A stretch of DNA of 13,289 bases, taken from Pseudomonadota bacterium (GTDB lineage: Bacteria > Bdellovibrionota_C > UBA2361 > OMIW01). Numbering within the stretch: the stretch's first letter is position 1; the number at the start of each line of letters is the position of its first letter. Under the pieces are notes generated by a model. It was not told the DNA's origin. It was given only the letters and a program-made list of their open reading frames with translations, and made no database searches. The stretch lies in contig OMIW01000111.1 of assembly GCA_900299205.1 (NCBI GenBank), forward strand, positions 1-13,289. The letters run 5' to 3'. A program made the translations under genes and the position numbers. Of this stretch, positions 7,596 through 13,289 are shown one piece after another.

Positions 7596-10500
7596 TTACC
7601 CCAGCAACGCAACGACATCCTCAACCCGAACTGGCTTCGTCAGATAGGCGTCAAATCCCGCCTCTCGCGCGGCTTTCTTGTCGTCGTCCTCTCCATACCC
7701 GCTGACCGCGATCAAGATGGGGAGTTTCGCCGAACTCTCATGACGGAGCTGTCGAACAACCTCGATCCCCGTCATATCAGGGAGGCCGATATCGACTATC
7801 GCAGCAGCAGGGCACTGAGAATGTACGCTATCAAGTGCCTCCTTTCCCGAGCCCGCAATCTCGACTTCGTAGCCCCGCGACTGCAGGACCATTTTGAGCA
7901 TTTCTGATGAATCGGGATTATCCTCCACGAGGAGAATCCGAGCCCCTGAAACCCGTTTTTCGCGGTCAGTACCCGCACCCTCGGCGGTCGATTGACTCAA
8001 TACGAGCGGGAAATCGACGACGAACTCGCTCCCCCGCCCGAGGCCCTCGCTCCGCGCAACTACTGAACCACCATGCTGCCGAGCAATCTCCTGAACCACC
8101 CAAAGCCCAAGACCCACTCCCGGGGAACGATTGGGCAAGTCCGTATCCAGCTGTGCATACTTCTCAAAAATCTGCTCGATCCGGTCAGGCGCAATCCCAC
8201 GCCCCTCATCTCGAACAATGAGAGACATCTGTCCGTCGTGACTCTCGATTCGGACCCATATACGGCCCTTTTCCTGAGAATACTTACTCGCGTTGTCGAG
8301 TAGATTCGCAACTAATTGTCGAAGGCGGTCCTCATCACCAGATACCCACACCGGCTCATCGGGCAACTCACAAATCAATTCCTGCTTTTTGGCTTCAATG
8401 TCCAGCCGCACCTGATCAATGGCTGATTCGACGGTTGGTCGAATGTCAATCGTTTTTGGATACAACCGAAGCTTGTCATGATTCGCCCTCGACATACCCA
8501 TCAGATCATCGACAAGACGGCTCATCTGCTGCGTTTGCCTCGTTATCACCCCCACCGCTCGCTGAACAGGCTCGCTCTTGTTCCGCTCGCTCTGAACCAC
8601 CGCGAGCGCACTGACGATGGCATGCAGCGGATTGCGGATCTCGTGAGCAATAGTCGCCATAAAGGCATCCCGTCGCCGAATCCCTTCGAGCGCCTGAAGC
8701 TCTTCCTGTTTTCTCTCGGTGATGTCAGTTGCAATCGTCGCAACACCGTATATCCCCTTGTCGGCCGATTTTACCGGATAACGGGCGGCAACGAATGTCC
8801 TCGATTGACCTGAACCATTGGCACCGACTGTTAACACCTCTTCAAATTCCCGAATCTGATCGCTCCGAACGACCTCTACATGATGACCTCGGACTAGCTC
8901 AGCTACCTCGAAGGGAAAAAGATCATAATCGATTCGTCCCTCAATCTCCTGAGCACAGAGCCCTAATAGCTCTTGAAACTTCCTATTAACGAGGATATAT
9001 CGCCCAAGCAGATCCTGGACTGTTACAAGAGCGGGAGAGGAATCAAGAATGTTCCGCAATACATCGGACTCTCCGATAAGTGCCTGGGCTCGATGTAATT
9101 CGTGCGCATCCATGAGGGTCGCCATCCATCCTTCATCCCCAGATATCTCATCTTTGAACGGAACAAATTTAAATGAGCATACCCGGTGCTCGTGATGCTG
9201 AGCACTCCATACCCGTACGACAGCTTCGAGGGCTCCTCCTGAGACGTCCGCCGGTGTCCGGGTGAGAAGGTCCAAAACGCGGGCCCTGTCACCCTCGGCG
9301 ACAGCAGAAAGCCAGCCAAAACCTTTTTCACTTGCCCAATCCTGTCCAACGAATTCCGCCCAATGAGGCTGATATTCGATAATCGCTCCCGAGCGATCCA
9401 TACTCCACACCGCAGCCTCTGATGCTTCAACAAGGGTCCGATACCGAGCCTCGCTAACCCGCAATGCCCGCTCCTTCTCCTTAACCGTCGAGATGTCAAC
9501 CATCGTCACTATTACCCCATCGACAGCATCTCCGGCGAGGTACGGGAGCACCCTGACAAGAAACGAATGACCCATCATGTCCTGATAGTCATGTTCCACC
9601 GGCTGTCCCTCTCGGAGAACTTTCTCAAGGGTTGGCACCAGCGCAGGACCTCGAAAACGCATCGCGAAGGTGTCGATCCGCCGACCGATATCCTGAGGAA
9701 GGAGACATAACAGCTCACCAATGGCTGGCGTAAAGCGTCGAATACTCAGATTGCTATCAAGAAAGAGAGTTGCGATATCAGTCGCCGTCAGAAAGTTTTC
9801 CAGATCATTGCTTAACTCAGTAAGCTCACCGATCTTCTGATGATACTCCGTGTTGACCGTATAGAGCTCCTCGTTCAATGAATGGAGCTCCTCGTTTGTA
9901 CTCTGAAGCTCTTCGTTTGAAGCTATTAATTCTTCATTACTCGCCTGAAGCTCTTCATTCGTCGTTTCAAGCTCCTCTATAGTGGCTTGCAAGGTATCCC
10001 TCGTGTACCTGAGCTCCTCTTGGAGATTATCGATCTGATGTCGCCCTCCCTCATCTGCCGCGAATGCGCGTCCATCAACAACATGCTCGGAACCAACCGG
10101 TGGAAGCTCGACTATTGATGATACGACCGGCTCAGTGAGGACAAGGACACACTCCGCCTTAATAAATTTCACGGCGAGAGGCCGCACCGTTACATGAAAT
10201 TCCTGAACTGCACCCGCGGGAAGAGTCAACGAAACCCTCTCAAATCGAACCGATTGGCCCGTCTTTCGGATATGTGGAAGCGCCCCAACCAATAGAGAGC
10301 GAAGCTCCGGGGGTACAAGCTCAAGAATATCTACCGTCGCCCTTCCACTTCTTAGGGAGAGGATATCTCCTCCCTTACCGAAACAGTACAGCAACTCTCT
10401 GACATCGTTGATAAGAAATCCCGATGGCATATACTCCGAAATCACCGAGTCAAGAATCGACAATATGCGGTGTTCAGGAAGGGTCGTCGCATGAATTCGC

Positions 10501-11969
10501 TCTGACTGCCGCAATCGGAGCTGGGTTGAATCGGAGATATGACTCAACGTGGGGACAACGGATCTGTCCCTCCGTTTCCGGAATATCTTTGAAGTGGCAT
10601 CTATCGGGTCAAAATCGTCTTTTAGCGCGCCAGTTGACTCACTTGAACCAAGGAAGAGAACTCCCTGCGATTTGAGAGAGAAGTGAAATATCGAGAGAGC
10701 CCGACGCTGGGCACTTGGCTGAAAGTAGATCAGGAGATTTCGGCAAACTACGAGATCTATCTTCGTGAACGGAGGATCTCTCAGAAGATTATGGTTAACG
10801 AATGTCACCATACTCCGAATGTCTGTGCTCACTCGATATGAATCACCGACTGGCGAAAAATAGCGGTCGCGACGCTCGGGAGAGAGGGCGGCGATACTCT
10901 CTCCCGAATACAGACCCGCCATCGCAAATGATATCGAGGTCGGATGGATATCCGTCGCAAATATCCGAACCCGGTTGGTCATCTTGCGACTAGTTAACGC
11001 CTCACGAAGTAGAATTGCAAGAGAATAGGGCTCCTCTCCTGTTGCGCAACCGACAGACCACACCCGAATCTCGGCATCAGGGGCAATCTTATCCACCAGA
11101 CCCGGTATCACCGAGAACTCAAGCACCTCATACGCCCCTTTATCGCGGAAAAAGGCCGTTACCCCTATCAGAAGATCCTTATAAAGCCGGCCCAGCTCCT
11201 CCTCATTCGAACGAAGAAGCTCAAGATATGATTCAGGAGAATGTGCTTGAACAAGCGCGAGGCGACGAGTGATACGCCGAGCAACGGTCGAGAGCTTGTA
11301 CTGCGAAAAGTCGATTCCAAATGACTCAAAAAGCATCCGATAGATCGAGAGCAGCACCGATTCATCTTCATCCACTTCACCGTCACCCGCGTCCTCTCTT
11401 CCTCCCCCTTCTAGTAAGCTCCCAATCAAGGGGCCAATCGCCGAGGGCGATACAACCTCATCCATCACACCAGTAGCGATGGCGGCACGGGGCATACCAT
11501 CAAATTTCGCTGAATCTGGATCTTGAGCGATGCAAAATCCACCTGCATCGTGAACTGCCCGGATACCCCGCGAGCCATCGGATCCGGTTCCGGACAACAC
11601 CACCGCGACAGCGCGAGATCCATAAATCTCTGCAAGTGAATTGAAAAACAGATCAATCGGCATCGTTAACGACGAAGGTCGTTCGCGGTCGGTCAACGCA
11701 AAAGCCCCCTCCCGGATGGCAACCTCTTTACCTGGTGCGTTAACGTACACCACGTTCGGTTTGATCGGCATTCCGTCTTCGACCATCATCACGGGAAGCG
11801 TGGTGATCCGTCCGAGAAGTTCATCCATCATACTCGGGAAATCGGGCGAGAGATGCTGAACGACAATAAATGCAACCCCTGAATTGAGCGGAACCCCCTG
11901 AAACATAACCTGAAGAGCTTCAAGCCCTCCCGCCGATGCACCTATTCCAACCACCTTTGTTAGTTCCAT
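7596..11969 (-). CDS. CheB-CheR-PAS-histidine kinase-receiver fusion protein
   Basis: This 1457-residue protein joins a whole signalling pathway. Residues 1-187 are a CheB methylesterase (GIGASAGG with S12, QHLSPD with H39, GTGSDG with D131). Residues about 203-468 are a CheR methyltransferase with the SAM loop GCATGEEPY at 307-315, NHNLL and DLVVCRNLLIYF. A degenerate PAS (about 500-600) precedes a coiled coil (about 648-715) with five NEEL heptads. Three more PAS domains lie at about 720-830, 837-955 and 965-1090. Then come HisKA (AHEIRNPL, H1109), HATPase (N1226, DEGRGI, GVGLGL) and a receiver (VEDNPD, D1393, K1445). All catalytic residues are present. No membrane helix is visible, so it is probably cytoplasmic. 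The start is ATG 11969, since GGGGAGG lies 8 bases upstream; GTG 11978 would overlap that site. No MCP, CheA or CheW genes are nearby. CheB lacks its usual N-terminal receiver. Confidence 0.95.
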   Translation of the reverse strand: MELTKVVGIGASAGGLEALQVMFQGVPLNSGVAFIVVQHLSPDFPSMMDELLGRITTLPVMMVEDGMPIKPNVVYVNAPGKEVAIREGAFALTDRERPSSLTMPIDLFFNSLAEIYGSRAVAVVLSGTGSDGSRGIRAVHDAGGFCIAQDPDSAKFDGMPRAAIATGVMDEVVSPSAIGPLIGSLLEGGGREDAGDGEVDEDESVLLSIYRMLFESFGIDFSQYKLSTVARRITRRLALVQAHSPESYLELLRSNEEELGRLYKDLLIGVTAFFRDKGAYEVLEFSVIPGLVDKIAPDAEIRVWSVGCATGEEPYSLAILLREALTSRKMTNRVRIFATDIHPTSISFAMAGLYSGESIAALSPERRDRYFSPVGDSYRVSTDIRSMVTFVNHNLLRDPPFTKIDLVVCRNLLIYFQPSAQRRALSIFHFSLKSQGVLFLGSSESTGALKDDFDPIDATSKIFRKRRDRSVVPTLSHISDSTQLRLRQSERIHATTLPEHRILSILDSVISEYMPSGFLINDVRELLYCFGKGGDILSLRSGRATVDILELVPPELRSLLVGALPHIRKTGQSVRFERVSLTLPAGAVQEFHVTVRPLAVKFIKAECVLVLTEPVVSSIVELPPVGSEHVVDGRAFAADEGGRHQIDNLQEELRYTRDTLQATIEELETTNEELQASNEELIASNEELQSTNEELHSLNEELYTVNTEYHQKIGELTELSNDLENFLTATDIATLFLDSNLSIRRFTPAIGELLCLLPQDIGRRIDTFAMRFRGPALVPTLEKVLREGQPVEHDYQDMMGHSFLVRVLPYLAGDAVDGVIVTMVDISTVKEKERALRVSEARYRTLVEASEAAVWSMDRSGAIIEYQPHWAEFVGQDWASEKGFGWLSAVAEGDRARVLDLLTRTPADVSGGALEAVVRVWSAQHHEHRVCSFKFVPFKDEISGDEGWMATLMDAHELHRAQALIGESDVLRNILDSSPALVTVQDLLGRYILVNRKFQELLGLCAQEIEGRIDYDLFPFEVAELVRGHHVEVVRSDQIREFEEVLTVGANGSGQSRTFVAARYPVKSADKGIYGVATIATDITERKQEELQALEGIRRRDAFMATIAHEIRNPLHAIVSALAVVQSERNKSEPVQRAVGVITRQTQQMSRLVDDLMGMSRANHDKLRLYPKTIDIRPTVESAIDQVRLDIEAKKQELICELPDEPVWVSGDEDRLRQLVANLLDNASKYSQEKGRIWVRIESHDGQMSLIVRDEGRGIAPDRIEQIFEKYAQLDTDLPNRSPGVGLGLWVVQEIARQHGGSVVARSEGLGRGSEFVVDFPLVLSQSTAEGAGTDREKRVSGARILLVEDNPDSSEMLKMVLQSRGYEVEIAGSGKEALDSVHSQCPAAAIVDIGLPDMTGIEVVRQLRHESSAKLPILIAVSGYGEDDDKKAAREAGFDAYLTKPVRVEDVVALLG
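9864..9959 (-). repeat. 21-base coding repeat encoding NEEL heptads
   Basis: Within the hybrid gene, five copies of NEEL occur exactly seven residues apart (residues 671, 678, 685, 692, 699), each with short polar residues between. The DNA shows a matching 21-base period but the copies differ at synonymous and variable sites. This is the coiled coil between the CheR part and the PAS/kinase part; such NEEL-rich linkers are typical of CheB-CheR-PAS fusions. Confidence 0.85.
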
Positions 11970-12020
11970 GTTTTGCACCTCCCCACCGGCGTAAGCCTAC
12001 CTTTTTTCCATGGTGAGGGC

Positions 12021-12050
12021 ATCATAGGGTGCCTTGAGGGAGGTATTCAA
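12021..12050 (-). promoter_or_regulatory. Candidate sigma-70 promoter for the CheB-CheR hybrid gene
   Basis: On the minus strand TTGAAT (complement of 12045-12050, 4 of 6 matches) lies 18 bases before TATGAT (complement of 12021-12026, 5 of 6 matches). Transcription would begin near 12014 and give a leader of about 45 bases that includes the GGGGAGG ribosome binding site before ATG 11969. Confidence 0.5.
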
Positions 12051-12093
12051 CTGGCAAGATGAGTGGTGGCATCTACCCCTCACGCTCGTCGTA

Positions 12094-12115
12094 TGTGTGG
12101 TACTACTACCACGCA
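12094..12115. repeat. Inverted repeat in the divergent intergenic region
   Basis: GTGGTA at 12097-12102 and TACCAC at 12107-12112 form a perfect 6-bp inverted repeat around CTAC. It extends to 9 pairs, 12094 to 12115, with one G-T wobble. It has no T run, so it is not a terminator. It could be an operator between the sensor hybrid and the redox gene, or simply a hairpin in the 5' region. Confidence 0.5.
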
Positions 12116-12181
12116 ACCTCACTCAGACTATTAAATACTCGACAACGCCCTCAAACTGTTCGTGGGGTCGCTTTATTCAAC

Positions 12182-12225
12182 TTGTCGCCTCGTCGCTAAG
12201 TGCTCAGAATCATGCCGATACGGCA
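12182..12225 (+). promoter_or_regulatory. Weak candidate promoter with palindrome for the SelL-like gene
   Basis: TTGTCG at 12182-12187 (4 of 6) is spaced 17 bases from CAGAAT at 12205-12210 (4 of 6), giving a start of transcription near 12217. A perfect 5-bp palindrome, TGCCG-ATA-CGGCA, covers 12213-12225, right at that point and 12 bases before the ATG at 12238. It could be an operator or a short 5' hairpin. Both elements are weak on their own. Confidence 0.3.
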
Positions 12226-12237
12226 AATTCGTCAGCG

Positions 12238-13206
12238 ATGCGATCCATGAAAACCCCTCCCAAGAACAGAATCCGCGCCGCACTGATCTCGGTGCTGCTC
12301 TACTATGAAATCTTCGCGGTTGGCCTCATCCTCCTTACTGCCGATTTATTTCCGCTGATAGGACTTCCCCCGTCCACCGCTGCCTGGCCGCTGCGACTCG
12401 CCGCAGTCATGGTTGGCGTAAGTGGCATGGGCCTTATCCTTCCGTTGCGTGACCCCATTCGCCATTGGGGAATTACCGCACTTATTGCGAGTGGTCAGAT
12501 TGCCCTCCCTATCGCAACCATCATACTGGTACTTTGGGGAGACCTTCCCCCCCACGTTGGGGTCCCGATGGCACTCGTTGATTGTCTTTTCTTTTTGCCG
12601 AGTATCCTCGCACTCATCTGGACGATTGATCTGTACGCAGATTCCGAGAATCCAACGGGCGAACGTGGGCGTCTTTTTAGCGCCAACACGGCTTCCGATG
12701 CAGTCCTCTCCGTGGTCCCCGACGGCACTCATCGAACTATTGCTGAACTCTCAGATGATGGCTCTGTTCTGATTCTTCTCCTGCGGCACCTTGGTTGTAC
12801 GTTCTGCCGTAAAAGCCTGGCAGCGCTCGGCGAACAGAGCGAGCTCCTTAAGGGACATTATCACCATATCGTTATCGTTACGATGAGCCCGATCGAGGAG
12901 ATGCTTTCCATTCGGACACGCTACCACCTGCCCTCTGCTCTTCTCGTGAGCGATCCTGACCGAACAATCTATCGCGCACTCGAAATACCCCGCGGGACAG
13001 CCCGCCAAACCCTCGGCTGGGGCGTTTTAAGAGAGGGTCTCCTGTCGGGTCTCCTCTTTCGGCATGGTATCGGCACCGTCCGCTCCGATCCATTTCAACT
13101 ATCTGGCTCAGCAATCATCAAACATCGATCAATCGTCGCTATCTACCCGACCGAAAACGCCGCCGCAGACGTCGTCGCAACCAGTGATGGCTCTTGTATG
13201 CTGTGA
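12238..13206 (+). CDS. Membrane protein with C-terminal SelL-like peroxiredoxin/thioredoxin-fold domain
   Basis: From ATG 12238 the product is 322 residues. The first part has four hydrophobic segments at about 17-38, 51-69, 79-100 and 111-132. The rest is a thioredoxin-fold domain of the AhpC/TSA-like, SelL-related type: LLLRHLGCTFCRKSL with the redox pair C187 and C190, IVIVTMSP, LLVSDPDRTIYRALEIPRG, then FRHGIGTVRSDPFQLSGSAII. SelL proteins use UxxU or CxxC for peroxide or thiol redox work; here both positions are Cys. The membrane part may pass electrons to or from the CxxC, as in other membrane-anchored thiol systems, but that is inference. The frame stays open upstream to TTG 12034, adding 68 residues that look non-coding; neither start has a good ribosome binding site. 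The gene is divergent from the CheB-CheR hybrid and is followed by a terminator. Confidence 0.8.
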   Translation: MRSMKTPPKNRIRAALISVLLYYEIFAVGLILLTADLFPLIGLPPSTAAWPLRLAAVMVGVSGMGLILPLRDPIRHWGITALIASGQIALPIATIILVLWGDLPPHVGVPMALVDCLFFLPSILALIWTIDLYADSENPTGERGRLFSANTASDAVLSVVPDGTHRTIAELSDDGSVLILLLRHLGCTFCRKSLAALGEQSELLKGHYHHIVIVTMSPIEEMLSIRTRYHLPSALLVSDPDRTIYRALEIPRGTARQTLGWGVLREGLLSGLLFRHGIGTVRSDPFQLSGSAIIKHRSIVAIYPTENAAADVVATSDGSCML

Positions 13207-13241
13207 ATCCTCTTATTCTATGCTGTGAATCCTCTTATTCT
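13197..13241 (+). repeat. 22-base tandem duplication over the stop codon
   Basis: Bases 13198-13219 and 13220-13241 are identical, directly adjacent copies (period 22). Each contains ATGCTGTGA, the last two codons and the stop of the SelL-like gene. The first stop at 13204-13206 ends translation, so the second copy is untranslated. It looks like a recent slippage duplication. Confidence 0.95.
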
Positions 13242-13284
13242 CAGAGCCGTAGAGGCTACTGTATAGGGTCCGGCCCTATTTTTT
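13242..13284 (+). terminator. Tandem hairpins with intrinsic terminator after the SelL-like gene
   Basis: A first hairpin pairs CAGAGCC (13242-13248) with GGCT-A-CTG (13254-13261), with one bulged A. The second pairs ATAGGG (13263-13268) with CCCTAT (13274-13279) around a five-base loop and runs straight into TTTTTT (13279-13284). The second is a normal rho-independent terminator for the plus-strand gene ending at 13206. Confidence 0.85.
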
Positions 13285-13289
13285 GAGAA

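Noticed and set aside
9023-9499. 158-residue minus-strand frame inside the hybrid gene
   Set aside because: It is a shadow of the PAS-coding stretch of the 1457-residue protein on the same strand in another frame.
9864-9959. The 21-base repeat as a CRISPR-like or satellite repeat
   Set aside because: It is a coding heptad repeat with varied codons and no spacers.
11970-11978. GTG at 11978 as start of the CheB-CheR hybrid
   Set aside because: It touches the GGGGAGG ribosome binding site; ATG 11969 has that site at the ideal 8-base distance.
12034-12237. 68-residue N-terminal extension of the SelL-like protein from a TTG codon
   Set aside because: The frame is open, but the sequence lacks a ribosome binding site, overlaps the hybrid gene's promoter and inverted repeat, and reads like intergenic DNA.

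Overview
The window reads as a chromosomal segment of a Gram-negative-type bacterium of moderate GC content. It carries a secreted YceI-family protein, menaquinone genes and a very large chemotaxis-type sensor hybrid. The species cannot be named from the sequence alone. The presence of MenB and MenE says the organism makes menaquinone. No tRNA, rRNA, transposase, phage gene or CRISPR array was seen.

Layout: (1) 1-1701, minus strand: a secreted YceI protein, followed 26 bases downstream by a family-2 glycosyltransferase with a TPR tail that runs off the left edge. (2) 1897-4605, plus strand: a promoter, a small membrane protein of unknown function, a TetR-like regulator, and an ABC1/UbiB-type atypical kinase whose start codon overlaps the regulator's stop. 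(3) 4614-5100, minus strand: a small membrane protein with its own intrinsic terminator. (4) 5298-7588, plus strand: menB then menE, two steps of menaquinone synthesis. (5) 7596-11969, minus strand: one 1457-residue protein joining CheB methylesterase, CheR methyltransferase, a coiled coil, several PAS domains, a histidine kinase and a receiver. (6) 12238-13206, plus strand, divergent from it: a four-helix membrane domain fused to a SelL-like CxxC redox domain. It ends in a 22-base tandem duplication over its stop codon and an intrinsic terminator.

Common threads: YceI (isoprenoid binding), the ABC1 kinase (family linked to quinone synthesis) and MenB/MenE all touch isoprenoid quinones, so the left half may be a loose quinone and redox neighbourhood. 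The right half pairs a multi-input signalling hybrid with a membrane thiol-redox protein across a shared regulatory gap of about 270 bases. No other chemotaxis genes are visible, so the CheB-CheR hybrid probably does something other than classical receptor adaptation; that is inference.

Nothing here is clearly a wholly new system. The most unusual points are the translationally coupled TetR-like/ABC1 kinase pair with an altered KxGQ motif, the membrane-SelL fusion beside the signalling hybrid, and the duplicated stop-codon region.
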